Shown here: in pieces, positions 42,634 to 50,669 of the stretch
How the letters are laid out: every line of letters begins with the position of its first letter
How positions within the stretch are numbered: position 1 is the first letter of the stretch
Assembly (NCBI GenBank): GCA_028285415.1
Contig: JANQPF010000006.1
Span: 1 to 64,000 of the forward strand
Origin: Pseudomonadales bacterium
GTDB taxonomy: Bacteria > Pseudomonadota > Gammaproteobacteria > Pseudomonadales > Azotimanducaceae
Reading direction: 5' to 3'
DNA: 64,000 bases
The notes under the pieces: model-generated
Databases searched by the model: none
Told to the model about the DNA's origin: nothing
The model's input: the letters and a program-made list of their open reading frames with translations, nothing else
Position numbers and translations under genes: made by a program

Positions 42634-43671
42634 ATGTCGAAGCAAGAGCGCGAAGCACTGGCGCAGTCGATGCTGGCGGCAATTCCACCACTCGCGGAAT
42701 TGCCTAAACCCGAATCTACTGTCGCCTATGGTCAGTCGGGTGAAGTGTTCTTTCAATCCCATTCTCCGTGTGACTTCTATTCCGTTCTTAACTCGCCACA
42801 AGATACGCCAACCACGTGTGTTGGCGAACTCCACCTGCCATCACTAAGTGATCAATCGCCCGCTATCGTCTTCCTACCCGGAAGCGGCGGATATGTGGAG
42901 AGGGACAGGCGTCGTAACTGGGTCAACTGGTTCCTTGAGCATGGACGCGCAGTTTTGTTCGTTGACCACTATCGACCGCGCGGAATCGATCCAGATCAAG
43001 ACTACGGAGCTTCCTTGTTGGCAATTTCGGTCTTTGATCGAATCGCGGATGCTTATGGAGCACTCAATTTCCTGGTTATGCATCCGAACATAATTGATTC
43101 GAACATAGCTTTGATGGGCCTATCGCTTGGAGGAGCGACAACTCGATATGCGATGGATGATCGAATGAGGGCGGCGTATGCACCCGACACACAGGGCTTT
43201 TCCGGTTTTGTCGATTTCTATGGCCCATGTACCGAGGATCTGGGCACGCGAAGCACCAATGGTGCTCCACTTCTTTCGGTTCGAGGGACAAACGATGCTT
43301 GCAATGACCTCGAAGCCACTGCCAATTCCTTAGAGACTTATCGGTTGCTAGGAGTAGCCGTCACGGAGAGATTGTACGATGGGGCTCCTCACGGCTGGGA
43401 TGCGACGCAAGATCCCGTTTTTCTGGAAAACACACCCTACCTTGTAGGGTGTAATACGAGATACGACGCCAACGGTATTCCCCACTATGACGGCACGCCG
43501 TTAAACGTTGCGGGTGAAGGCGCTAGTCGATTGGAGAAGATCCAGGCGAGAATGGAAGTTATGGGGGCCGCAGCTCGCGATCTACGATTTGGCTATCTGA
43601 ATGGTCGTGACAAGACCACAGCCGATTTAGCCGAAGCTGACCTCCAACAATTCCTAAACACCCTAGGTTGA
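42634..43671 (+). CDS. Dienelactone-hydrolase-like alpha/beta hydrolase
   Basis: A 345-residue serine hydrolase. The likely triad is Ser164 (MGLSLGG), Asp221 (GTNDA) and His253 (PHGWD), and the oxyanion region is VFLPGSGGY; this is the dienelactone hydrolase/prolyl-oligopeptidase-like order. No signal peptide is present. The ATG at 42634 is chosen over TTG at 42628. It carries a perfect CIRCE element in its promoter, suggesting heat-shock (HrcA) control, or that the promoter came from a chaperone gene. Confidence 0.78.
   Translation: MSKQEREALAQSMLAAIPPLAELPKPESTVAYGQSGEVFFQSHSPCDFYSVLNSPQDTPTTCVGELHLPSLSDQSPAIVFLPGSGGYVERDRRRNWVNWFLEHGRAVLFVDHYRPRGIDPDQDYGASLLAISVFDRIADAYGALNFLVMHPNIIDSNIALMGLSLGGATTRYAMDDRMRAAYAPDTQGFSGFVDFYGPCTEDLGTRSTNGAPLLSVRGTNDACNDLEATANSLETYRLLGVAVTERLYDGAPHGWDATQDPVFLENTPYLVGCNTRYDANGIPHYDGTPLNVAGEGASRLEKIQARMEVMGAAARDLRFGYLNGRDKTTADLAEADLQQFLNTLG
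43274..43324 (+). repeat. Source segment of the 50-bp duplication inside the hydrolase gene
   Basis: The bases 43274-43324 are repeated at 41494-41543 with one substitution and one deletion. The segment encodes the loop with the catalytic Asp221 and the following residues. Confidence 0.7.
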
Positions 43672-44008
43672 GTGTCTCTTGTTGGCCGAATGCCGCCGGT
43701 TTTTGAGTCATTGCCGTTTCTGGGGATTTCTGCCCAACGCGCACCAAGGTCCCTCGTAAGCCACGATCTATTTGTCATCCATACGGACGCGCGTCCGGGA
43801 TTGCTGGCAGCACAGCCTCTCGCGATTGCCCAGGACGAGAGAATGACTTCGGGAGGCAGCAGAGAGCGGACATTCGGGCCGGTTTCGCAATTGTCGTAGA
43901 TCGACTCTCAGCCCACGTTTGCGTGAGGTAAGCCAATTTGAATTACTAGACTGTTTCTCATAACCTTTTGTCCTTAATGTCTCGGCATGTTTTTTCTGGA
44001 CATGCCAC

Positions 44009-44752
44009 ATGAACGATCGCCGCACTCTTAGTCATTTCGTTTGGCATGATTGCCTGACTCCCGACATCGACAAGGCTCTCAACTACTTTGAGAAGCTTGT
44101 TAACTGGGACGTGCAGGACCAAACGTGGCCGAACATCGGCCGTTACCCAATCATCCAGCGTAACGACAGACCAATTGCAGGTATCTTAGAGCTGCCAAAG
44201 TTCTTGAAAGATTCTGGAGTCCCCTCGTATTGGACTGGCTACGTTGAAACGAGCATTAAAGCCGCTGAAGAATCTATCCCCAAGCTACGTGGTCAGATGT
44301 TCACAATGCCGACCAAATCATCGATGGGAACAAGCTTCGTGTTTACTGATACCGGCGGAGCCGTACTAGCTGCATACGAGCTGTCCGATTCTTTTAACAT
44401 TCCTTCGTCGTCGAGTCTCGACGAGTTTGTATGGCGACGTTTGTATTCGGTGGACAACGAAAGGTCGTATCAGTTTTACAACGCTCTATTCGGCTGGAAG
44501 CAATCAGGTGAGTTTGCAAACGAGCTCATTGATGAGTCCGGTGCGTTGATTGCAGACATGGCTGGGCCGCCATCTTGGCTTGAATCTGATACTTGGGTTT
44601 ACTTTCTAGGCATTGAAGACTTAGCGGCTACCGTTTCAACAATCGAAAAGTACGGTGGGTCTGTTATAGAGGACACGAAAGTCCACAACCGCCGGGCGAT
44701 AGTTTCGAAAGACTCTCAGGGAGCAGTCATTGGCTTCGTGCAATGGGAGTGA
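44009..44752 (+). CDS. VOC/glyoxalase-fold protein with two domains
   Basis: A 247-residue protein made of two vicinal-oxygen-chelate half-domains: residues 5-125 (FVWHDCLTPDIDKALNYFEKLVNWD... FVFTDTGGAVLAAYE) and residues 130-247 (FVWRRLYSVDNERSYQFYNALFGWK... AVIGFVQWE). The first half keeps a His at the metal-ligand position (WHD); the second has WRR, so only one half may bind metal. Function may be detoxification or lyase activity. The 3' tRNA copy starts 11 bp after it. The gap 43672-44008 holds only a recurrent intergenic motif. Confidence 0.75.
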   Translation: MNDRRTLSHFVWHDCLTPDIDKALNYFEKLVNWDVQDQTWPNIGRYPIIQRNDRPIAGILELPKFLKDSGVPSYWTGYVETSIKAAEESIPKLRGQMFTMPTKSSMGTSFVFTDTGGAVLAAYELSDSFNIPSSSSLDEFVWRRLYSVDNERSYQFYNALFGWKQSGEFANELIDESGALIADMAGPPSWLESDTWVYFLGIEDLAATVSTIEKYGGSVIEDTKVHNRRAIVSKDSQGAVIGFVQWE

Positions 44753-44762
44753 CCGTCTTCTT

Positions 44763-44806
44763 GTGGCCAGAGACAGAATCGAACTGTCGACACGGGGATT
44801 TTCAGT
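44763..44806 (-). repeat. 44-bp copy of the 3' part of tRNA-Phe, putative att site
   Basis: This is identical to 50495-50538, the 3' half (anticodon loop, variable loop, T arm, acceptor 3' strand) of tRNA-Phe. The D arm and 5' acceptor strand are absent, so it is not a tRNA gene. Integrases commonly use the 3' end of tRNA genes as att sites, so this may mark the far end of an integrated element. From 44807 to 45182 I see nothing coding. Confidence 0.75.
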
Positions 44807-45182
44807 TCGTATGGATCGCTGTTTCAGCTGATCCGGGAACACTTTGCGACACCTTAAGCCTCACATTCTATGGCGAAACTATGCTGTTAGATGTTCTTAA
44901 GTGATCTCAGATTGGCACTAAGTCGGGCACACAAGGCGGACTGCCGAACCAGCAACGCGAACGTCTCAAGCTGACTCTAACCGGACGGATACCAACTCGA
45001 TTACAATCGCTGAATGAAGCCTGTCGAGCCAGTTCAACTAAGCAACCCGCCGGAACCGCCTCACGTCCGCCGTCACGAGCTTTACAAACCGCATTGCAGA
45101 TCCACGCCACGTATAGCTTGATTGGTCGCTAGCGACCCGAAGAACACGCTCCGGATTGTGGTCGACGGGCCACACTCTAGAT

Positions 45183-45554
45183 TTAGCGTTTGGAGGCGAG
45201 AAGCGCCACCTGCATCTCGAGGCGCTTGATCGCGTGCAGCGTTCGATTGGCCTGAATGGAAGGTAACAAGCCAACCTTGGCAACCACCGTGGCGATGATG
45301 AAGACGGCAGCAATCAAGCCCCACCTGACGACGTCAATCAATTCCGTGACGCTATACGCTTTCCATAGCGCAAAGAGTCCGAATGCGAACCAAATGAAGA
45401 GGCCAAAAATCAGAGTGAGGTTCAGAAAACCCATCTTGCCGCGAAATAAATCGCCGGCCATGTCAAAACCGCTCTGATCCCAGCCAATCTTGTCGAGGAT
45501 TTCGCGATCCTCGTCGTCCAGCGTTTCTCGTATCATTTCATCTAGTCTGTCCAT
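45183..45554 (-). CDS. DUF6768-like membrane protein, ECF sigma partner
   Basis: A 123-residue protein with an acidic N-terminus (MDRLDEMIRETLDDEDREILDKIG), two TMs (LTLIFGLFIWFAFGLFALWKA, WGLIAAVFIIATVVAKVGL) and a basic end (ANRTLHAIKRLEMQVALLASK). The arrangement matches DUF6768. It overlaps the sigma factor gene by 17 bp. It may act like an anti-sigma or signal-transducing partner; that is inference. Confidence 0.7.
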   Translation of the reverse strand: MDRLDEMIRETLDDEDREILDKIGWDQSGFDMAGDLFRGKMGFLNLTLIFGLFIWFAFGLFALWKAYSVTELIDVVRWGLIAAVFIIATVVAKVGLLPSIQANRTLHAIKRLEMQVALLASKR

Positions 45555-46194
45555 CGTTTCTCCTGTCTAACGATTCGCGTAGTTTGGCGCGTGCGTTCAT
45601 GAGGCGGGATTTGACGGTCCCAACCGGTATGTCCAAGACAACTGCAACCTCCGCGACGCTCATCTCTTCCAGATAGAACAGCGCCACCGCCACCCGGTGC
45701 TCTGGAGAGAGGGCTGCAAGTGCCTCACGCAGCGGACCTTGTTCAGCAGCAAGCTCCAGCTGGTCCGTTGCTTCGCCGTTGGGCGCGGGCTCGCTTTCGG
45801 TTCGGTTAATCAACCCCCGCATGTTTTTTTGCTTCGTGATAATCCGCGCGCACCTCCGGGTTACTATGCGGAACGCCCAGGCCTGGAAAGCCAGATCATC
45901 TTTGAGGTTGCTGAGTCCCCGCACTATTTCTAACCAGGCATCCTGCACCGCATCCTCTGCTTGTTCAGCGTCACCAAGCAGCCGGTAGGCGTGGCGCAGA
46001 AATCGTGGCTGGTAGCGGGTAACCAGCTGCGCTCTGGCAGCCTGGCTGCCGAGACGGGCGCTGCTGACGACATAACTCTCAATGATGTGCTTTGCGCTCC
46101 GAGCCAAGACAGGCGCCTTTTTCCAGCTTTCTATAGATAGGTGGGAGGATGTCTGGATCTGGTTCACTTCATAACCCGGAAAAACAACGGGCAA
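45538..46194 (-). CDS. ECF-type RNA polymerase sigma factor
   Basis: An up to 218-residue sigma factor. Region 2 is HAYRLLGDAEQAEDAVQDAWLEIVRGLSNLKDDLAFQAWAFRIVTRRCAR and region 4 is AALSPEHRVAVALFYLEEMSVAEVAVVLDIPVGTVKSRLMNARAKLRE. The start is uncertain: TTG at 46194 or GTG at 46167, neither with a clean ribosome site. Together with the overlapping DUF6768 gene this is a typical two-gene ECF module; its target promoters are not visible. Confidence 0.85.
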   Translation of the reverse strand: MPVVFPGYEVNQIQTSSHLSIESWKKAPVLARSAKHIIESYVVSSARLGSQAARAQLVTRYQPRFLRHAYRLLGDAEQAEDAVQDAWLEIVRGLSNLKDDLAFQAWAFRIVTRRCARIITKQKNMRGLINRTESEPAPNGEATDQLELAAEQGPLREALAALSPEHRVAVALFYLEEMSVAEVAVVLDIPVGTVKSRLMNARAKLRESLDRRNDGQTR

Positions 46195-46398
46195 CTTACG
46201 GAGGAATACTGGATTGTCCAGGCAGCTGACTCTTGTCGACCTATGTAATTCTCTCGCTCACAATTCGGTCGGGTTGTGCTGATGCACTGATCGAGACACT
46301 GCAGAAGTCACGTTGCCGACCACCCGCGGGGTCGACGCAATAGCACCGGCGTGAGACGCTACTGCCACAACTGAAATCAGTACAGAAGGCAGCTGCAA

Positions 46399-46758
46399 AT
46401 GACGGTAAAAGCGGCGTGCCATTGTGGCGCGATCACACTGGAGCTCCCAGAGTGGCCCGACAGGGTTTGCGAGTGCAACTGTTCGATTTGTCGAAGGCTG
46501 GGAGCCTTGTGGGTTTATCATCCCCCAGAACAAGTTTTGATCCTTCATGAGCCAGGGGCAACGGCTACCTATGTCTGGGGCGATAGAACGCTCGAATTTC
46601 GCAGCTGCCGGGTCTGTTCCTGCACAACGCACTGGCTACCACTGGTGGCCGATTACACCGTGATGGGAATCAACGCCCGCATGATCGAGGGTCTTGAACC
46701 CTCCCACGTCGAGGTCATACATGAGGACTTTGGTGGAGCAGGGCGTTTCTGGTGCTAG
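46399..46758 (+). CDS. GFA/CENP-V-family zinc protein
   Basis: A 119-residue protein with the GFA cysteine pattern: CHCG (8-11), CNCSIC (26-31) and CRVCSC (70-75). The family includes glutathione-dependent formaldehyde-activating enzymes and zinc-binding scaffolds; this member is at the short end. It has no operon partner. Between 46195 and 46398 I see nothing else coding. Confidence 0.75.
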   Translation: MTVKAACHCGAITLELPEWPDRVCECNCSICRRLGALWVYHPPEQVLILHEPGATATYVWGDRTLEFRSCRVCSCTTHWLPLVADYTVMGINARMIEGLEPSHVEVIHEDFGGAGRFWC

Positions 46759-46938
46759 CGGAGAGCCTATTTCGTTTACTGATAGCGTCGATGCATGTAT
46801 CCGTGGTTGGGCGTCCGCTGTTGGCTGAATTCGGAAGTTACTGTTTGCAGATTGACCGGCTGTTGACGATCCCAAGCGGCCATTCCGAATATCTCTCCCC
46901 AAGTGTAATCTGATCTTTCGTAGCATCAGGGAGAATGC

Positions 46939-47457
46939 ATGGACTCCAACAAGGTAGGCTATTGGATACAGGTTGGTGCGAACATAGGAATCTTGGGTGG
47001 GCTATTCCTAGTTGGCGTTCAAATCAATCAAAACACCAGTGCCATCAAAGCTCAAATGAATGCCGGCGCTCACGAGTCTTTACTGCAGTTCGAGTACACC
47101 ATGATGGGGGAAAACCCGTCAGCGGTATGGGCAAAATCAATAGAAAACCCAAAAGACCTTACGCTCGCTGAACAAAGATTGATCGACGCGTATTTCTATT
47201 CGTACCTGGAGAGATGGCGCCACTCATACGACCTAGCGGAAAATGGATTCGTTGACGAAGAACAGTGGCGCAGATTTGCACAAAGCGAGGCCGCCTATAT
47301 CTTAGGAAATGCGTATGGCCGTGCTTGGTGGAAGCGATGGAATGACCAATCAGAACTTCTTCCTCCAGAGCTGAAAAGCGTTATAGAAAGTTCTCTTGAA
47401 AGCGCCCCGTACACGACAGAGGGCTATTTCTCTACGATCCAAGAAGGATTGGAATGA
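46939..47457 (+). CDS. Uncharacterised protein with one N-terminal TM
   Basis: A 172-residue protein with a single N-terminal hydrophobic segment (WIQVGANIGILGGLFLVGVQI) and a helical cytosolic part (LIDAYFYSYLERWRHSYDLA, WWKRWNDQSELLPPELKSVI). Similar proteins are common in marine gammaproteobacteria, from memory, without function. AGGGAG precedes the start. A recurrent TGGCCGAA-type motif lies 44 bp after its stop. Confidence 0.6.
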   Translation: MDSNKVGYWIQVGANIGILGGLFLVGVQINQNTSAIKAQMNAGAHESLLQFEYTMMGENPSAVWAKSIENPKDLTLAEQRLIDAYFYSYLERWRHSYDLAENGFVDEEQWRRFAQSEAAYILGNAYGRAWWKRWNDQSELLPPELKSVIESSLESAPYTTEGYFSTIQEGLE

Positions 47458-47662
47458 CGTATCGGCCACGCCCTTCAACAAACAACACGTGTCTCTCATT
47501 GGCCGAAAGCGGACTGTTGGGCGCCCGTCGTCGAGCGTCTTCTAACAACCCTGAACAGACGGTCGATTCCGAGGATTGAACCCCGGCCTAGCAATCGGTC
47601 TATGGAGTCACGCAGGTGTTTGCTATCGCTTCGGGATCACCCTCCGTAGTGCGATACGCAAA

Positions 47663-47690
47663 TTCTTGGGCCGGAGAACCGGCCCAAGAA
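47663..47690 (-). terminator. Long perfect hairpin, probable terminator for the 35-residue peptide gene
   Basis: A 12-bp perfect stem (TTCTTGGGCCGG paired with CCGGCCCAAGAA) closes a four-base loop. Read on the minus strand it follows the small gene by 51 bp and is followed by TTTG. It lies in a gap (47458-47741) that otherwise shows one intergenic motif and nothing coding. Confidence 0.6.
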
Positions 47691-47741
47691 GCGCGGATTT
47701 TGACAAGCGGTGTTTTACCGCGCGATAAACACCTCGAAGCA

Positions 47742-47849
47742 TTACAACACCAGTTGGGCGATCGTTAACAAGATTGCGGCTACCGAAACCACGATCGAGA
47801 TAACACCAACCAAGGTGTTGCGCTTCAACGCTTTACTATCGTCTGCCAT
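47742..47849 (-). CDS. 35-residue single-span membrane peptide
   Basis: A 35-residue frame with a clear ribosome site (GGAGGC at about 47857-47862 on the minus strand, 7 nt before ATG). The product starts MADDSKALKRNTL (short polar/basic head), then one membrane span (LVGVISIVVSVAAILLTIAQLVL). A strong hairpin terminator follows. The combination of SD, TM pattern and terminator supports a real gene. It may be a small membrane regulator or a toxin-like peptide; no antitoxin RNA is evident. Between 47850 and 48092 I see nothing coding. Confidence 0.55.
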   Translation of the reverse strand: MADDSKALKRNTLVGVISIVVSVAAILLTIAQLVL

Positions 47850-48092
47850 TACTGCCTCCATTCGGAGGGGCATGGCTGAAGGCGACTCCACGCGCCCTGA
47901 TCGGCAACGCATCCCTCACCGGATCATTCACGGTTTCGCGGCTTGTCGACTTCACGATACCCCGTTTAAGGGGTGAATGCGCACCCGAACTTTACCATAC
48001 TAATATTGGTCTGCTCTTAGCGGCGGTTGAATGAATTAGGCATGGTAGTTCTTTGGCCAATCGCCGTCCTTGTGGCTTTACTGGTGCATAGG

Positions 48093-48115
48093 AAAAAGGC
48101 CTCTAGTGAGGCCTT
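48093..48115 (-). terminator. Rho-independent terminator after the FrpC-like gene
   Basis: On the minus strand AAGGCCTC pairs with GAGGCCTT around a four-base loop and is followed by a run of Ts, 32 bp after the stop of the 48147-49040 gene. Confidence 0.85.
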
Positions 48116-48146
48116 CTATCGTTCATCTCGTTTCGGGCCTTTTCAC

Positions 48147-49040
48147 TCATTCTGTGTACGGCCCTCTAAAAAAGACATCGACCGTTCGGACCTCACACTT
48201 ATCCGTACCTTCGCAATAGGCCCAATCCCAATATGGAATCCAGTTTCCAGCTGTATCCCAGTAGTCCTTCTTGAATTCGGGATCGATGCCCATTCGAGTA
48301 ATCGGCCACGACGACAGACTAGTAAGTTCAGTCTTTTGCGATAGAGCATCGGCATTTACATCTTGCCAAATCCCAAGCCTTTGCCAAATTGAGTCGCCCG
48401 ATGTGATTGCCCCGTCGCCGTCACCGCCTAGCTTTTCGTCGTCATACTGTGCCAGGGCTTCATATCCATGTTCAGCTGTTTCATTCTCGCTTAACTCCAT
48501 AGGCGTAAAATTCCCAAACATCTCCGCGCCCGTATCGATAACTCCATTGCCGTTTCTATCCAGTACGAGAATCCCTTCGTCCCCACCTCTTGCAACCCAT
48601 TGGAGCAAGTTCTCTCGTCCGTCTCCGGTCATGTCAAACGCGACGAATCGATCTCTAGGACCAAACTCAATCCCATCGTTATCGAGATCAATCACAATAG
48701 GAGAACAACCTGTCGGTATGCAGGAAGGATCAAATGGGTCACCACTCGGCGTCCAGTTGTATCCAGATGTAACTTTGTTTGTTAAGTTGTGGACATGAAT
48801 GAGAATGTTGGGGTTTTGGGTGTAGCGCATGTTTCCCACATCACCCACTTTTGATGCCGGACTCGAGGTGTATGCCTGAACAGCGCTGTCTGCATGAACT
48901 GCGATTAAGGCTTGGTCATCATTCGTAAGTAAGGTCGGGGCCCAATAGTAGTCAATGCTGAAGTTCTTCACTGTCACCGCCCAGACGAATGATGAAACGG
49001 CCAGCGTCACGAGTATCGTTAGAAGTTTCCATCTACTCAC
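48147..49040 (-). CDS. Exported calcium-binding FrpC/RTX-like protein
   Basis: A 297-residue exported protein (signal peptide LLTILVTLAVSSFVWA). The core has FrpC-like repeats: VIDLDNDGIEFGP, FDMTGDGRENLLQWV, GILVLDRNGNGVIDTGAEMFGNFTP, GDGDGAITSGDSIWQRLGIWQDVNADA, then a Leu-rich tail. These Asp/Gly loops bind Ca2+ in iron-regulated Frp and some hemolysin-type proteins. Two Cys pairs (SCIPTGC, YCEGTDKC) are visible. It carries its own terminator. Role in adhesion or toxicity is possible but not shown. It lies within the tRNA-bounded accessory region. Confidence 0.72.
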   Translation of the reverse strand: MSRWKLLTILVTLAVSSFVWAVTVKNFSIDYYWAPTLLTNDDQALIAVHADSAVQAYTSSPASKVGDVGNMRYTQNPNILIHVHNLTNKVTSGYNWTPSGDPFDPSCIPTGCSPIVIDLDNDGIEFGPRDRFVAFDMTGDGRENLLQWVARGGDEGILVLDRNGNGVIDTGAEMFGNFTPMELSENETAEHGYEALAQYDDEKLGGDGDGAITSGDSIWQRLGIWQDVNADALSQKTELTSLSSWPITRMGIDPEFKKDYWDTAGNWIPYWDWAYCEGTDKCEVRTVDVFFRGPYTE

Positions 49041-49101
49041 TATAAATCTCCCTTTCGTTAGTTGACATTCAATCAGTGATCATGGACGTATCTCCTTTAG
49101 A

Positions 49102-50043
49102 TCACAGATTAAATACTGATGATGGGGCCGAAAAATCGTACGGAATTCTTTCACGAGCGATCTTTTTCGCGGTGTCCTCTAAATGGGCGAGGTCTGCTGG
49201 TAGATACTGATTGCGATAATTACGGGTCATCACCTCAATGGAGCAAGCAGGATTTTCATGACAGCTTGCGAGGCGCCAAACTGTGCTAAGTAGATCCGAC
49301 TCTGGATGATCCAACTGAGCGAAATACCTACTTGCGTATAGACCCACGCGATTGTCTTCCGCTGCATATGCTTGATTTAGCTGGGAGGCAATTTGGGTAA
49401 GGTCGGACTCATGAATCGGGCGTTGCAGCGCTAGTTCGATACTTGCAATGGGGTCTTCTTGTATTGCGGCCGCTTTGAACCACCTATTGGCCCATTTGAA
49501 ATCGCTGTCTGATGGCTCGGTTTTCAGTGTCCTGAGGTCGGCGCAATTTTTTCCATATGTGTTGTAGACAAAACTGTGTTGAGCTTCCCAAGCAGGAGGG
49601 AACTGTCCGGATTGATAAGCCGCACTATGAGTGAATTCTTCCCAAGACGAAAATTTGATGAGCGCACAGTTTTGGATCGCAATGGCAACCTCGACCATTG
49701 CACCTGAGTCGCCGGCTTCCGCATCTTCAATATGATCTTGGTATTGCCCATATGGGTCTAGTACTGCATAGCCCGCCGTCATGGGATTTGATTTTTCTTG
49801 CTCCTCGTGCCCGAAGGGAAACCCCCCTCTTTGTTCTGTGGGTTCAGGTTCAAGATGAACGTTTCGAATCGAATTGTCTGCAGCCGAATGCAAGGCTGGG
49901 GAATCGGTTTTGTTTCCTGCCCGATCAGCATCGCTTAAGTTTGGGGAAACAATGAGAAAATAGGTGATCAGCGCCACGGCGGTAAGCAACACCATCACTA
50001 GAACAATGCGCTTCCTTGCTGTGTGCTTCGCCGTTGTTTCCAA
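49102..50043 (-). CDS. Membrane-anchored hypothetical protein
   Basis: A 313-residue protein with one N-terminal TM (VLVMVLLTAVALITYFLIV) and a long periplasmic part of helices with four cysteines (QNCALI, KNCADL, ASCHENPACSIEV). Sel1-like helical spacing (AMVEVAIAIQNC, WFKAAAIQEDPIASIELAL) is suggestive only. No family is recognised. It is 61 bp upstream of the FrpC-like gene on the same strand, perhaps as its partner. The gap 50044-50397 holds no gene; a purine-rich tract lies at about 50197-50249. Confidence 0.55.
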   Translation of the reverse strand: METTAKHTARKRIVLVMVLLTAVALITYFLIVSPNLSDADRAGNKTDSPALHSAADNSIRNVHLEPEPTEQRGGFPFGHEEQEKSNPMTAGYAVLDPYGQYQDHIEDAEAGDSGAMVEVAIAIQNCALIKFSSWEEFTHSAAYQSGQFPPAWEAQHSFVYNTYGKNCADLRTLKTEPSDSDFKWANRWFKAAAIQEDPIASIELALQRPIHESDLTQIASQLNQAYAAEDNRVGLYASRYFAQLDHPESDLLSTVWRLASCHENPACSIEVMTRNYRNQYLPADLAHLEDTAKKIARERIPYDFSAPSSVFNL

Positions 50044-50397
50044 TTGTGCTTACTCGAGGTAGGCCAGGGAAGCCGGCAGGTGGTACCACTGATCCATGTG
50101 ACAAACTCCATCATCCGAGCCCCAACGATTCAACTCTGTTGTTACCGGCAAGTCAAGGGTCTCGCAGCCATATACTGATCATCCGCCTAGATGATGTGAA
50201 AAATCAGAGAAAACGAAGAAGAAAAGTAGAAAGAAAAAAGGAGCGGGACTGGTAGGACTGGTTCGCGATAGATCAATCTAGTTAGAGATATGTTGACGAC
50301 ATGATCACTTAGCACTCGTGGCGTAAACGAATTAGGCACAAATACCGATTCGTGGGACCTTGCAAGGTAGTCAGAATTCGTAAGTCGATGATTGAAT

Positions 50398-50416
50398 TGG
50401 TGGCCAGAGACAGAAT
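50398..50416 (-). repeat. 19-bp fragment of the tRNA-Phe 3' end
   Basis: Bases 50398-50416 match 50493-50511, the CCA end and adjacent acceptor/T-arm bases of tRNA-Phe. The match stops abruptly, and the following bases do not form a tRNA. It may be a degenerate att site from an earlier insertion. Confidence 0.55.
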
Positions 50417-50492
50417 GGAACCGGCAACCGCGTTGTGGCGACACAGTGTCGACAGAGAGGCGTATCTAACCTCGAGAGTCTGATCGGATAAG

Positions 50493-50568
50493 TGGTGGCC
50501 AGAGACAGAATCGAACTGTCGACACGGGGATTTTCAGTCCCCTGCTCTACCAACTGAGCTATCTGGCC
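50493..50568 (-). tRNA. tRNA-Phe (GAA)
   Basis: A complete 76-nt tRNA on the minus strand, starting GGCCAGATAGCTCAG at 50568 and ending in encoded CCA at 50493. The anticodon GAA lies at 50533-50535 in the loop CTGAAAA. D, anticodon, T and acceptor stems all pair. It is the probable integration target for the accessory region to its left, since 3' copies lie at 44763 and 50398. Confidence 0.95.
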
Positions 50569-50669
50569 AGGGTGCCTGGGCGGACGCGCCGGGCAAAAGA
50601 GCGGCGTATTAAAGCCGGGTGATCAGGCGACGTCAACCTCCCGGTGGGGTTGGCGGGTCAGGCCGTTTC

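Noticed and set aside
44763-44806. A second tRNA-Phe gene
   Set aside because: Only the 3' 44 bases are present; there is no D arm or 5' acceptor strand, so it cannot fold as a tRNA.
50187-50255. A small gene in the purine-rich tract
   Set aside because: The Lys/Arg/Glu-rich frames are a by-product of the polypurine composition; no ribosome site or conserved pattern is seen.
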